Shown one piece after another: positions 13,627 through 26,886 of a stretch of 64,000 nucleotides of DNA (its first letter is position 1; each line of letters opens with the position of its first letter). The position numbers and the translations under genes were made by a program. Under the pieces are notes generated by a model that was not told the origin of the DNA, ran no database searches, and saw only the letters and a list, made by a program, of their open reading frames with translations. Source of the stretch: Proteles cristata cristata (lineage: Eukaryota; Chordata; Mammalia; Carnivora; Hyaenidae); NCBI GenBank assembly GCA_017311185.1, contig JAESUZ010001282.1:310001-374000 (forward strand). The letters run 5' to 3'.

Positions 13627-14639
13627 GACCTTTTAGAAATTCAAATATTAAGTCCTTGGAATTGGTTTACCTATAAACACTGAAAATATTCTCTTCTTAG
13701 AAAGCAAGGCAGCTGAGGGCCACCAGAGACTGGACTCCTCTTTGCTCTTCACTCACTGTCTATAGCACATCCATGAGCAGCACAACATGACCAAACCCTT
13801 TGAACCCAGAGGCAAGTCGCCAGGGCCCAATCTCATTGAAAAAAACCAAAATCGCTGTTTTGTTCATCCAGCACCCCAAATCTTTGGAGATGCTGAAGCC
13901 AACCTGGAATTTCATATTTTCCCCATTAGCCCATCCATCGCAGAAGAGTATAGGTAAGGGCATGGAAAAGCCACAAAGCTCCCCAAAAGAAGCCTTCAGA
14001 AAGCGAAAAATAAAGAAACAGATACTTGATTTTTTAAAAAAAGAATCTCCAACTGAATCAGACAGAGGTTAACGCCAGGTCCGCCATGTAGACATTGATT
14101 CATTCCATGTGTGTTTATTTATCTACAAACATTCCTGTTGCATCAAGTGGCCTCAAGGCCGAGACTTGTACCTCTGAACATCCCCTCCCTGGAGAATTCT
14201 CAAGTGAGGGTGGAGCTCCTACTTCATTCCTCGATTTCCCAATCTGGAAAACGGGGGCCAAAGCCCCAGTTCTGTATGGGAGTTTGGTGAATTCAGTTAG
14301 CTACTTTTCATTTGTGCATTTTGAATTTGAAAATGCACAGTGAAAACTCTGGGAACTATTTTTTTTTTTTTTTGCTTTCTCTATATTACACATCCTGATG
14401 GTAGATATTTCCAAATCTACTGCATGTTTTCTTCCTTACCCTGATAATAATGAGGAGCTTAAAAGAGTATAAAGCACAAAAGGATGTTTCAAGAATCAAA
14501 GCTTCTGATAAGAATGTTAGCAAATTTGCTCTCCCAACAGATTCTAAGTTGGTAGGACTTTGTAATTAGAACGATCTAAGCTCAAATTTGTGAAAGTTCT
14601 ACTGCCTTCAGAAAATGAACTAAACGTTTATGAGAGCCA

Positions 14640-14765
14640 ATGTCTTATCTTCAAAATGGGGATTAAAACACCAGCCTCACAAAGTTGTTTAAGGAAGGGG
14701 ATTATTTGTGCAAATCCTGCCCCATGTCTGGCACATAGTAGGTGCTCTATAAGTATTAGTTTTCC
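14640..14765 (+). mobile_element. MIR fragment
   Basis: 'cttcaaaatggggattaaaacaccagcctcacaaagttg...tctggcacatagtaggtgctctataagtatt' is a clear forward MIR. Confidence 0.8.
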
Positions 14766-16847
14766 TTCTCTCATTTCTCCAAACTGAAGCCCAGATATGC
14801 ACAAAGACCAAACACAGGCACCCGGTAGTTTTGAAGAACGTTTGGTTGGGAGGCAAGGAAGGTGTAACACTGAACCCTTGATCTTACGTGAAATCAAGGA
14901 TGCATTTCCTGTACACACACACATGACTCACCCTTAGTTCCTATGTATTCAGTACTGCAACTCTCTATCACCTCTCCCACTAATTTAATAACATTCTCTG
15001 CATCACCAATGACTCCAGAATACTTTCTAAACCTGAACTCATTAACTCTCTCACTCTCTCCCAATGAGAGCCAGCTCACTCACTAGGAGCGAGCGAGCAC
15101 CCTCCTTTCAGAAGAATACAGAGACGGTGCAGAGATGTGATGATAATATGGCAGCCCGGAGTAGAAAGAGACACAGGTATCCTCATTCTCATACCCCAGG
15201 CAATGCAACGTAAAGGATGACCACCTATAAGTGGACTTGCCCAGTTTTCATTCCAGAAAACATTCAAGCCAGGAAAAGTAAGACCAAAGACTCCTCAGGT
15301 TTGACCCAAACTACCCACAGGTGAAGAGCACAAAGCCAAAGGCCCGAACCCCAGTTTGAGAAGGAGACACACTCTGTAGCCACTGGAAGTTATGCCTTAC
15401 AAGACTAGATTTTCCTGGCAAGCACGAAGTTCAGTGCCGAGGTTCAAAAGGGCCAAACTTAAAATGATTATCTCCATTTGTGCCACAATCAGGGTACTAC
15501 CTTCTCCTCCCCATTTGCATCTCCTCCATCCCTATGATCCAGAGCTCCCCAAGAGCACTGCTGACTACTTAGGATTGCATTCAGCCCCAAGAAAACAACA
15601 ACATGCCAAGGGGATACTTGTCAGTGTAACCACCTGTCCACTCCAAGCTGGAATTCTCTAGCTTCCTGAACAACCAACACAAGGAGGGAGGGGACTTCTG
15701 TTTATTGATAATGAACAACACATTGCATTAGAGGGGTAACCAAATATAATTTTGCTAAACTCCAAGTGTTTATACCTAGTGCCATAGCAGATGCGCCTGC
15801 CCCAAATGGAAACGTAGGGTGGGGAGGGGGATAAAATGCACTCATCTAAGACATCATTATTTCTTATGTATGGCTCTTTGGCACAATTCTTTCCCATAAA
15901 ACGCAGTATGAGATTCAAAGGTTTTTGTTTATTCAGGTTTGGGGGATTTTTTTCTCCAGCTACCTGAAGTTTCTGCTAGTCATTAAAATGGACCTTATTT
16001 GCAAAAATTGGTAAACAGAGGCACAGTAGATCATATATCTCAACACAGAAAACCAGGTGGGACAGGAATTCTTTTCAAAATTCTTTATATTGGACAAAAT
16101 AATGTATTTCTCAAAGTCCAAGGTCAACCCACCCCAGAGGGAAACTGCTGATCTGTCTAGAAGCCTACGGAGTAATAACTCACATTTTGTTTTTACTTCT
16201 TGAGGACAAAACTAACTTGCCATCCTACTTAAAAGTTGGCCAGTGAGTTGGCATCTTGGAAAGCTAGGTGGATTTTTCAGATCCTGTATCAGCGTCATCA
16301 GTGAAACCCACTCAGAGCTCAATCATGAGCCAAGTGTGTGGGACCCACCGACTACATATAAAATATGTGGAAGAAATCTATATCTAGCAACAGAGAAGAG
16401 GGTGTCCTATTGGCATTTCTGATCTCAAGCTAGCGGTCATTACCATTACTATCATGAGTAACATGAACGTGCCACGTCTTTACAAAGTATCATAGAAATA
16501 GTGAAAATATATGTGGCTGAATGGAAATGTCAGGAGATTTGGAGAAAGACAGCCTCACGCTCTAACTCTGCGACATACCTACCACGCAAACTAGGGAAGA
16601 AAATCTTAGGATCACTGCCTGCCCTGCCCCATTTGGAAAATGTTAAGAACACAAAGAATTACCTCGAGCCTCAAATGTGGCGAGGTCATGTGTCTCCCTG
16701 TAAACTTTGCTGCCGAAGGATACCCAAGTATGAAGTGAACTGGTCAGTAATAAGCCCAGACAGACTGTAGTATTTCCCACAGATGCAATAAACATCCAAA
16801 TATTTCTGTGAATTCTGGAGGCAGCAGACACAGAACTTCAGAGTCCG

Positions 16848-17035
16848 TGGGTCTGAATCTAAACCCCTACAGTCACCGGCTGTGTGAGCTCAGGCAAGGT
16901 GTCTGACCTCTCAGCTTCTTCATCTATGAAATGGAAATAATGCTTAGCTTGGCTAGTGGGGATTAGGGTAAAATAATGAGGTCCTTGGCACATCAATATC
17001 TTAACACAGTAATAAGTTAGCACCTAGTAACTAAT
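16848..17035 (+). mobile_element. MIR fragment
   Basis: 'tgtgtgagctcaggcaaggtgtctgacctctcagcttcttcatctatgaaatgg' is the core of a forward MIR. Confidence 0.8.
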
Positions 17036-17250
17036 AGAAAAAAAAAAAAAAAGCAAAAGGATCAAGATGAGTAGACTCCATGCCTACGTAAGTACCAGTA
17101 GGTAAAGTCTACCTTATATTACCAGGGGCGGTTTTTCTTGTTTTTCCCCAAACTGGCAGACACTCTGAGGTGCCTGCTGCTGACAGAAAAGGCAAGCTGT
17201 GACAGGCCCTTCTCAAAATGTAGAAGTAACATCAAGAAAATGATTTTCAG

Positions 17251-17522
17251 GGGAGCCTGGGTGGCTCAGTCAGTTGAGTGTCCGACTTAGGCTCAGGTCA
17301 TGATCTCACGGTTTGTGGGTTCGAGCCCCGCATCGGGCTCTCTGCTGACAGCTTGGACCTTGGAGACTGCTTCCGATTCTGTATCTCCCTCTCTGTCTCT
17401 GCCCCTCCCTTGCTCATGCTCTGTCTTTCTCTCTCTCTCTGAAGTAAATATTTTAAAAAATATATTTAAAACAAGGAAAGCAGGGAGGTGTTGACTTTAA
17501 AAAAAAAAAAGAAAGAAAGAAA
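17251..17522 (+). mobile_element. CAN-SINE, full length
   Basis: Head, body, CT tract and an A/GAAA-rich tail, with a perfect 17-base target-site duplication (17234-17250 and 17523-17539). Confidence 0.97.
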
Positions 17523-17574
17523 AAGAAAATGATTTTCAGATAACAGCTGTGTGCGGGCAACATTTCCATGGCTG

Positions 17575-17935
17575 CAAAGAGCAGCCTTTGCAAAGTGGGG
17601 CCGCCTGTGCGGGCCACACCCCGACACACACTTGCGGCTTCCTGGACGGCTGCGGAGACTGAAGCAGGTGGTGTCTTGTCTGGCTCTGACTCTGCCCGAC
17701 GGCCTTGCGCCCGCAGAAGGGTCAGCCAGTTGCTGCGCAGACACCATCCCGTGAAAGGCCAGGAGCAAGCGGGCCCGGGGCCCTTCCCTCTGTACAAACA
17801 GGAGGCAGGGGCCTTGACTCGCTGAGTATGTCAGGAAGAGGCACTGAGGTGGCTTTCAGCAGAGCGCATTCCTGCTGCAGGAGGGGACTGTTTACCTACC
17901 GAGCAGCGCACGGGGAAGCGGCCGCGTAGACGAAA
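17575..17935. promoter_or_regulatory. CpG-richer block in intron 1; candidate intragenic regulatory element
   Basis: About 360 bases carry some twenty CpGs, ending with a GCGGCCGCG motif (NotI-type site) near 17918, in a region where CpG is otherwise scarce. It starts just after a SINE whose target-site duplication is followed by AGATAA then CAGCTG (17538-17549), a GATA motif directly abutting an E-box. Open frames on both strands here have no recognisable product. Regulatory function is inference. Confidence 0.35.
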
Positions 17936-18404
17936 TAAGCTCACAGCTCAGACCACATGCTCAGCCCTGAGGATGCAGCTGGGCCGGCCGCCTCACCTAC
18001 CGGACCCCTAACCTACATCTCCTTCCTCCAGATGAGACCCCGCACCGGAGCTGCCTTCCGCTGCAACTGTAGCAAAGGCTGATGGAACAAGGAAGCCGTT
18101 TGATGGAGGGGGACCAAGAGGAAGGTGTTACTCCTGGTCCAGTGTCACCCTGAGACGATGTGCCTGGATTCTCCGACCATAAAACAAGGCCAGGAGTGGT
18201 CCCTGACACCTCTCTCCACGGAAGTTATTAACCTTCACAGATGTATCCCAAATTCTCCCAGTGATGAAATCTGAGTAACAAAATTGGAGGATTAGGAGAA
18301 AAATATCCTTGTGTTGCCTACCCCTTGAAAGACATTCTACGGTCCCTCCGAGCCTTAATTATCTTAAATGTTATCTAGAGTCATAAAATGTCAGTCTCAA
18401 GAGA

Positions 18405-18540
18405 AGTCTTACAGGTCATCTTTTTCAGCTGATGTATTTGACTGAGGAAGAACTTGAGATCCAGAAAAATGAAATGACTCGCCCAAGGTCACACAAATAG
18501 GTACAAAGCCATGGCTGGAACCCAGAGCTGTTGACTCTCC
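18405..18540 (-). mobile_element. MIR fragment
   Basis: 'gactcgcccaaggtcacacaaataggtacaaagccatggctggaacccagagctg' reads as MIR in reverse orientation. Confidence 0.8.
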
Positions 18541-18817
18541 AACCAATAATGCCCCACCCCGCTCCGCCACGCCCCAGAGTACACTCCTATTCACTCTACA
18601 CACAATATGTATTCCTACTGTGCTGCTGAGTCTCCCCTTACCACTCATGTTTCCTCATTATACTCCATCCGTGGAATCAGTATTCCAAGGATATATGACA
18701 ACCTTTGCCTAATGTACAGAATTCACTGAAACTATGAAGATCATTACGTGGAAACTCTTCCACCAAAAAGTTCCTCTGTTGGGTTTTCTGAAGGCTATTT
18801 TAAAATCTGACTCCACA

Positions 18818-19036
18818 GGGCACCTTGGTGGCTCAGTCGGCTGAGCGTCCGACTTCGGCTCAGGTCATGATCTTGCAGTTCATGGATTCGATCCCTGCCT
18901 CGGGCTCTGTGCTGACAGCTAGCTCAGAGCCTGGAGCCTTTTTCAGATTCTGTGTCTCCCTCTCTCTCTGATCCTCCTCCACTCATGTTCTGTCTCTGTC
19001 TCAAAAATAAATAAACTATAAAAAAAAATTTTTTTT
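18818..19036 (+). mobile_element. CAN-SINE, full length
   Basis: GGGCACCTTGGTGGCTCAG head to A/T-rich tail. A 14-base duplication with one mismatch (18804-18817 and 19037-19050) bounds it. Confidence 0.96.
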
Positions 19037-20353
19037 AATCCGACTCCACAACACACTCTTACTAGAAACCTGAATGCTGAAGTAATGAATTGCCCTAGCA
19101 CAAAACTGTCATCACCCAGAGGGGAGCCGTTACAGTACCTGGCACAGCGTAAGAGTTCCTAAATGCTTCAAAAACCATGGATCTACAAACACTCCTTGGG
19201 TTTAGGAATGCCCTTGCCTGACCTAGATTCCTTATTTTCCATTCGTACCTTGAAAATATGTACCTAATTGATTCTGTCATCTTCTCTGAGGTTTAACGCC
19301 TATTCTGATAAACTGATACAGAGGTTTTAACAAACAACAGTATGAGTAGGAGGTAAAGTAATGCTACCAAAAAAAAAAAAAAAAAAAAATCACCTCTCTC
19401 AGAAGCTTATTCAATGTAACACTTCTCTTCTCTGTCCTTAAAATCTCCCTACCTTCAAAGGCAAAATTCATCCTGAGATTCAAAATGTTCTAACATGAGT
19501 CCTGGCCTCACATTTCCTTCTCTCTTCCCTTTCTACAATCAAGGTATTTTTCTTCATATTTATGTAAGCCTTTCTTTTAACTCTAAACTTTTGGCATTCA
19601 TCCCACACTGTTCTCTCTATCTAAAATAATCCTTTCCCTGTTCTTCCGCCCCCTTCCAATGCTTCTGAAATAGCCATGTTCTCGCTAAAGCTGACCCATG
19701 AAATTATTCTAGCCAAGAAGTGTTGGAAGAAAGAGCCTAACAGGCCCAGAAAATATAAATAATCATTGATCTACACATAGTTCCATAAATTCACACAATG
19801 GTTCTCCTGCACTTTTAGCCATGGAAGCATCTGGAACACAGGGAAGATTTCATCTGATTTACCCTGACCAGCCGTGCATCTATGAGGGATTTAAAGGGTT
19901 TGAAAGGGTTCCACAGGCAAAGAGTAGAAACAACAAAGCCCAGGTCACCCACCTGACCACCTGACATGGGTCCCTATGAGGATTTATCCAAAAGCCTATG
20001 AAATAATCACGTACACTCTTGCATCCCTTTTTAAAATTATTTCTTTTTGCTCCTTTATGAGTTCGTTCATACTCTTTCCCTGCGCTCTTTTTTTGTCTCT
20101 TCCTTTTTAGTCAAAAGGGATGTTGCAATTGAATCCACCATTCCTTTCCTCCTCTCCTAAAGCACTGAGGGCTTGCTTTTTACTCTTTGTTTTTACCCAC
20201 TTTAATGGTACCCAAAAACCTCTTTTTTTTCTTGTCCTTTTTGATCCCATCAGTAAAACTTCTCATCTTGGACGAGCATTAAAACAAAACAAAGCAAAAA
20301 TGTTAATTGTCTTCACTTGTGTAATGATGACATTTTCCCCTACTCAAAAGTTC

Positions 20354-20356
<3 letters not shown>

Positions 20357-20418
<62 letters not shown>
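20357..20418. repeat. (CT)n(CA)n compound microsatellite
   Basis: Around fourteen CT units are followed by ACGCGC and about fourteen CA units. It is likely polymorphic. Confidence 0.97.
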
Positions 20419-20420
<2 letters not shown>

Positions 20421-20749
20421 CATGCAGAAAGTTTACAGTTCCTCTGCAGAACCTTGCAAAGCAAAACTCAACAGCTTACCATTGCTACCCAAAGCTACCA
20501 AGAGGTTTCAAATGCCTGAAGTGGACTTGTTTGAGGTTGATTTGTAGTTGTTTCTCAGGCTCTGAGAAATATTATATTATGCGTCAAAAACACATTTAAA
20601 AATATAACTCGGTTGGGGGAAACCACACTGAACTTGAATTGCTTCAAACTCTTAATCTGGTCTTCGTAGCATACTTTGGATGGTCTAACCCCCAAGATCA
20701 GTGATTGAGAGTAGATATTACAAAGGATATTATCATCTAAATTCAGTGT

Positions 20750-20875
20750 CAAAGTAGGGTGACCCTCGTTTGCTGGGAGAGTCCCAGTTTATGTCCATCA
20801 TTCTAGTTTCATTATTCACAGTGCCCATTACACTCTCAAAAGTGTCCCAGTTTAGATGGTAAATTAAATGAACTC
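20750..20875. mobile_element. Ancient repeat with 'tagggtgacc' end, family not certain
   Basis: 'gtagggtgaccctcgtttgctgggagagtcccagtttatg...cactctcaaaagtgtcccagtttagatgg' resembles a dispersed mammalian element of the 'gggacagtcccggttt' kind, probably a DNA-transposon relic. The name is unresolved. Confidence 0.45.
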
Positions 20876-22454
20876 GCTACCTATACAACATCAAGATCTG
20901 CAACCCAATACAATGCTGGCCAATACTACTTTGGGTCTTCAAGCACCATCTGCATCGATATTTTACAATTCTCAGGGACAAAATTAAATGCTACAGGAAA
21001 GGACAACTGAAAAGAGGTGATAGGATGGTATAAAGTGTCCAGGGACAGGCTTAGACCCAAGCAGCAGAAATTGGAAAGCTCCTGGGAGATATGACGAAAT
21101 TGGCCAAATAATCAATAAATATTTATGGCTTGAAGAGCAATATTTTGAGTGTGTCTATAAGCATGGCTCCCCGCCAGTGAAACTGGATCTATTGCAACCT
21201 ACACCACAGACCAATTTCTTTTGGTATCTGTACAGAGACTCCAAAGTACACAATTAAAAGAAAAAAGTAACACAGATAGGCACAGGGCTTCGGAAAAGTA
21301 GCCAAGTAGAAATAGCCTGTTAATGCAATTTTAAAAACATCTACCGACGTTTTGAAAGATGTCTTTAACCCAACTGAAAAAAAGCAAAGCCATAAGTACA
21401 TGACAAATAGAAATGATACACTTGGGAACCGTCCTGATGTTCCCAGTGCTGAGTTAAGACAAGCTTAGCTGCTGGAAGCTAAGAGTGGGCCTAAAAGGCT
21501 GTGAACATGAGAGCAAATCTCATCAGAGATTCTGTCTGAGCAGAAAAGTGCGGCCAACATTTCATTCTGGAGCAGCCAGATAAAAATACGGAGACTGTGT
21601 TGTCAATGTACAAATTCATCTCTACGATGACTGTGTGGGCCCAAGGATGTCAATTACTTGGAGAAAATGCTCCCTATAAGGCAATGGTAGAGGGAACAAT
21701 ACTACTCCATGGACAAGTGGTCAGGATGTCTGTCTGTTTCTCTATTAACCCTGGTTGCAGAGGGCTGGACGATCTGCAGGTAGAATCCCAAAGCTCATCT
21801 TCCCTCTCTGTGTCAAATTAACTACAAACAGTCCCCTGACCCATGAAATGGACTTGACAATACTCCATTTTACTTGGAAAAAAATAAAACATCTGGTGTG
21901 TAGACAGAAAATGTAGGCGCCTATGGCTTCTTTTGGAAGCAGGAAAAGTAAACTACAACCGTATTAAGAAAACACGCCAGTTGCTGATCTATGTCTCTCA
22001 TCAACCAGATTGTGAGTGAGATTCTCTGCAGAGCTGTGTTCGTGATACAAGAGGCAAAACAGGCAGCATTAGGAGGCTCTAGGAAGGATGTGAACTTGGA
22101 AGTGACCATCATCACCTGGCCACCTGTAAGAGAGCGGAATACATCTGGACGACATCAGACAAACAAGAACCCGGGTTCTCTGCGTGGTGATCCGAGGCAA
22201 GTACTGCTTGAACCTTCAAGCATCTTCCTACAGCAACACATCCGGACTGGCAGGCCTGGAGACTGCCGGTGGAATAGGCCCTTTCCCTAAGGTCAGAGGA
22301 GTCATACAAGGAGGGAGCCCTGTACTCCCTCAGCCCCCAGAGCACCCACCATCACTGCTTTCTCATACACCCCTTTTCATTTCCAGAATGTCTGTGAATA
22401 GTATGGTGCTTCTATTTTAGATATAACATGCCTAAAACAGCTCATCAGTTTGTA

Positions 22455-22590
22455 AGTTTCTAACACGTGCGGCCTTGGGCAAAGTATGCATCTCTTTGAG
22501 TAACACTTTCCTCACCTGAAAAATAGACCAAAAAATAGCTCTCCCCACCTGAGTTAGTGTGAAGGGTCAAAGTGTCATTTTATGGGAAAG
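22455..22590 (+). mobile_element. MIR fragment
   Basis: 'cggccttgggcaaagtatgcatctctttgagtaacactttcctcacctgaaaaatag' is forward MIR core. Confidence 0.65.
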
Positions 22591-23504
22591 TGCCAGGCTC
22601 CATGCATGCTTCAGAGAAATCCTTGTACCTTGTGATGGCAAGAGTCTACCTCCAATGCAAGTTCATGGAATGCCTTGATAGTCACGGGTTATTCATTCCA
22701 CAAACCAGAGAGATGGCTGTAATTATGCTGTTGTTACGGCCATTGTAGAGTTATCTGTGGTCTCTGAAATAGAGAGCCCTGCTTTCCTGAAAGATCCTGA
22801 CCTATGCTAACCAGCTCTCTGCCTTGCAGAGATTTTACCGGAGCCCAGAGTAAGCTGGGCTCTGGGAAGCTGACCACGGGCTGGTTTGTCTCTCGGGGGT
22901 GGGGGTTGAGGGGTGGGGGGTGATCCTCCTACAGGGTGGTCTGGTCTCTTTAAGAAAGAAATAGTTACATAGACAAAAAAAAACCCCAAAAAAAACACAG
23001 CAATACAAACCAACCAAAAATGCCAGGAATGCAAGCTTTGCCAACCAAATAAATAAATAAAATGTGAGATACTTTATAATAACTGGACATGATGCATTTC
23101 TCAACTCTGCATAATTGAAATACTACTTTTCCATCAGCCCTTCACCCTGACTCCTAGTTTTGGTGGCCCTCTTGCTTGCTTAGAGATAGTACTGATAACC
23201 CCCATCACCCAAAGTAACTGACTAACCCCTGTGCCTTTAGCTGTAAGTTGGGACCCTGAGGTACTCAGACACTCTGAACGTTACCTGGCTCACTCTGTTT
23301 GCTCTGTGGGCCACAGAATGGAACCTCGCTGGTATGGGATCTCAGCTAAGGAGATGAAAAAGTTCTCTTCAACTTTACTTTCTCTATCAAAAAGGAGATG
23401 AGGGGAAGTATATGACACAGCAACAGCCCCTGTTAAACATTTCAAGGGGCCCCTGAAAATTCTACTCTGGTTTTCTGTTGATTTGTTTTCTAGTTAACTG
23501 CTTA

Positions 23505-23738
23505 CAATCTACTTGGGGTCAGTACTGCTTTAAGATTTTGTACACATCAGGAGACATAATTCTCCTAACAACCCTACGAGATAGAACAATTATTACAATC
23601 ATTTTGCAGATGCAGGAGCTGGAGCACAGAGAGATGAAGTAACGTGTCCAAAGTCACACAGCTAGGAAATGGCAGGCCTGGGATTCAAACCCAGACAGGC
23701 TGGCTCCAGACCCCGGGCTCTGAACCACTGGGCTGGTT
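23505..23738 (-). mobile_element. MIR, well preserved
   Basis: 'aacaaccctacgagatagaacaattattacaatcattttgcagatg' through 'cacacagctaggaaatggcaggcctgggattcaaacccag' covers nearly the whole MIR in reverse orientation. Confidence 0.88.
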
Positions 23739-24799
23739 AGTCACTAATGGAGTGTGGTCCGTGGGAGTCTGGAAGCACAGAAAACGAGTGAGCCTGGGCA
23801 GCTCTGCCCTCATTTGTCTACGCTGATGAAGACATAAAGACTGACCAGAGGAATGACAAGAAGGAACAAATCTTCCTGTCTCTAAGGACTACATGGGTCC
23901 CCACTGGGGGGAGTGGGGGAAGGGGTTCTTTCATTCTTGTAAAATAGCAAACAGGGAGAATTAGCACTCTTGCTCTTCTCTGAGCATTATGCTCACCTCA
24001 CCAGGAAGGTGGAGTGGAGAAAGAGGGGGAACATTAAGCAGCTTGGGAATGTATTTGCTTTGGCACCCAGCCTCCACCCTTCTCGGTAAGCTCCACACCA
24101 AGAGGGAACTCCATGGACTCTCCACGGCTTTGTTTTCTTTTAGCCCATTTAAGATCCGAGAGCCTGGCAATCATATATTGCAATTAGAATGGTACACCCA
24201 CTTTACACTTACAAGGAATACACAAGTCCAAAGTTATTTCAAAGTGTATGTTAATTTGGCACTTAAAGCTGTTGAAAATCGGTAGAGATCAATCTAGAAG
24301 AAAAATGTATAAAGGTTCAGGATCAGGTCCTAGCCACAAGGACAGGCAAATAACCCAGGACTCCTATTTCAGCACCTACTTCCCTACTGCCTCTCTTTGG
24401 CTCCTGTATTTTGGGAGGGAAAGTCTTGGTTTAATTATTTAAGGCAGATAAGATCCCAAATTAGTTATCTCCACACATAAGAAACTAAACAACCCAAAGA
24501 ATCATTCTGAAAAATATTTAAGTCACAGCTGTGGACACAAAGCCATGCTGTGAAAAGTTAAACTTTAAACACATGTCCTATATGGTCTGATGGGCAAAGC
24601 AAATCCCCACTTAGCCAGTGTCTTCTCCATCCACCGCCCCCCTCCCCAAAGGCAGGCAGCCCTGGCCAATGTTTCTTCTATCCTTGCACCTGCAAGCTAA
24701 GCTTCAACTGACATTTCTTTGCTGAGCTTTTCAAATGTAATCTGCAGTATTACTCAGGGCAGCATACGCTGAGAAGTTAGAAAAGGGATTAATTTTACT

Positions 24800-24905
24800 T
24801 TAGCCACTGGCTTACTAGATTTTCTTAAGTAAGTGACTTACCGTCTCTATGCCTCTATTTTCCTCTCTGAGATATGGGTACAATAGTCACATCTATGCTA
24901 CCAAA
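24800..24905 (+). mobile_element. MIR fragment
   Basis: 'taagtgacttaccgtctctatgcctctattttcctctctgagatatgggtacaatag' is a forward MIR core. Confidence 0.7.
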
Positions 24906-26560
24906 AGTCCGGGGGAAAACTTCTATACATATTTTCAAGCTTCTCTATTTTCCCCAAGATAGTGCCAGAAATCAAATCTCATTACAACAAATGGCACAAG
25001 ATTGCCCCATTCCTCTGACCCATTGACATTTTATTGTGTTGAAGGATGCTTACAACACCTGATCAGTGACTTGTCAATCTTTTCTGGAAAAGAGAAGCAC
25101 TGTAAAGATTCCTATTATAATAGATGCTGACTATAGCATTAGGGCTTCCTGTCCCCATTCTACAGATGGTAAAGTTAAGCAACGTTACTTGTCCAGGGGC
25201 TTATTTTTTATCAATAACCAAAATAACAGCACCATATGCTCAAATCTCTAGAATATAATATTAAATTACCCCTCCCCCATTACTTCAGCTGTTTACTGTG
25301 ATCTAAAACATGTGTTGCCAGGGGCTCTTCTTCATGCCTAGCTCACACAATCCACTGTAGGTATGCAGACTGACCTATCTTACACGATATTTCCCAGACA
25401 GCCAAATCTGTCTTACCCATAAACATGCATATAAACAAGACATTCTTAGGGAAAGAACCTATTCATTGAGTTTATGTCTTTGCTGGGAATGATCATTTCC
25501 TTCATACATGGTTTGGTTCAACTGTGACTAACAGAATTTATTCTGGCTTCCTTGAACCCCAAACACAACCATCGCTACGGCATCATTTCTGAACGGTAGC
25601 TCTAAGTGCCCGAAATGTCTCCAGAAATGTCTCCACGGGTCTAGTTGAACTCAGCGTTGCCCCGACCGTCAACATCCCTGGGACTACAGTGTTGGCGTGC
25701 ACTTCCCAGTGCAACCCCCAGTACTGGGTCTAACAGGAGAGGACACGGCCGTGTCTTTATTAACATTTCGGAATGTTCTCCAAATGACAAACCATCAGCT
25801 TGGCCTGGGTTCGAACTTTAAGCAGATTAAGCAAGGGTTAAAAGAAGCAACTCATCATGGCAGAGGCAAAGAAGCCTGAACCACAGGCGGGAGCAGCTAA
25901 ACTTATTGATAATCTGACCCCACAGAGAAGCAGGTTACTGCAATTAATTACTTTCCATAAAGCATCGCCTTCTCACTGTATCTTATTATATACCTTTACC
26001 TCTAAAATCACTAATCTCTAAAAGATAGCTGGCAGTTCCCTATCCTAAAAGAAAACATCTATTCTCAGGCTGCATTATCCCAGGAATTCTGGGCTCCATG
26101 AAACTGCTTAGGATCAAAAATTGTATCTACGACAAAATAACATTTCTTTCCTCTCCCCTCCTTCTTCAAATTCTCCAAATCAAGGAATTAGACACCACCG
26201 GCAACCAAAGACACAACGTCGTGTCAGGACGTTTACCCTCTTTTCACAGATTTTTGCTGGCAGAGGACAAATTTATGGTAGATTAGAAAGATGGATAAAG
26301 TAAGTAACCTGCAGGAATAGAAGTGGGATGTTTCCAGAAGTTAAGACGATCATTTCAGTTCTACCATGTCCTCGCCCTCAACCCAGAAAAGAGGAGCTAG
26401 GGACATGTGACAGAGGGGCGCAGGACGGCAAGATGTTTGAAAATGTGCTTGCAGGCCAGCCAGTTAGACGCTGTGCTGTCTCTTACTGCCCAGGGCCCTC
26501 CATCCAACACCAGTTTTGAGGGGTGCGGGGCCAGGGGATGATGTCTTCTTTTGCAGGGTC

Positions 26561-26580
26561 CACCCCCCCCCCCCCACCCA
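26561..26580. repeat. Poly-C run near exon 1
   Basis: A C-homopolymer of about 14 bases with flanking CCACC, roughly 310 bases into intron 1 from the exon 1 donor. G-rich in the ETS1 transcript, and likely variable in length. Confidence 0.85.
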
Positions 26581-26886
26581 GCGCTACAGAATAAGGCCAG
26601 AGCGTTCTCACTCATTTGGAAAGATAAAAAAGCAGGAATGGGGGTGCTGGCCATTCTATAAGCTTTTACCCATTACTCACAAAAACGCAGCTGTGAAAAT
26701 AAATACCACCCCCCAAACAAGGGTCCCAGGCCACCAACAGCCTTCTTCTCTACCTTGCTTTCAGCTGATCGCCTCGCTCATGCAGAAACGCACTGCCTGG
26801 AAGGGAACAGCGAAGGGGGAAGAAGCGGAGGGGACCCCAGCCTTCGGCCGAAAGCTGGCGTGGGGGCCTCGACAGTCACCACTCAC

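Larger units (their letters stand above)
13627..17233. other. Intron 1 block
   Basis: Unique sequence with MIR pieces at 14640 and 16848. I see no exon, RNA gene or young transposon. Confidence 0.7.
19051..26560. other. Intron 1 block lacking young SINEs
   Basis: About 7.5 kb without a CAN-SINE, with only a CT/CA microsatellite, MIR remnants and one unnamed ancient repeat. Otherwise unique DNA with no supported coding signal. Confidence 0.7.
1..26880 (-). other. ETS1: ETS1 intron 1 of the p54 transcript (3' part outside the window)
   Basis: Everything left of the exon 1 donor is intron. I looked on the minus strand for the next ETS1 exons (the MECADVPLL segment and the Pointed-domain exon with MNGAALCALGK) and did not find them, so the intron appears to exceed 26.8 kb. 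This was an eye search and could miss a short exon. The interval holds four young SINEs, several MIR/L2 remnants, two L1M fragments, microsatellites and a CpG-richer block at 17575-17935. Confidence 0.85.
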
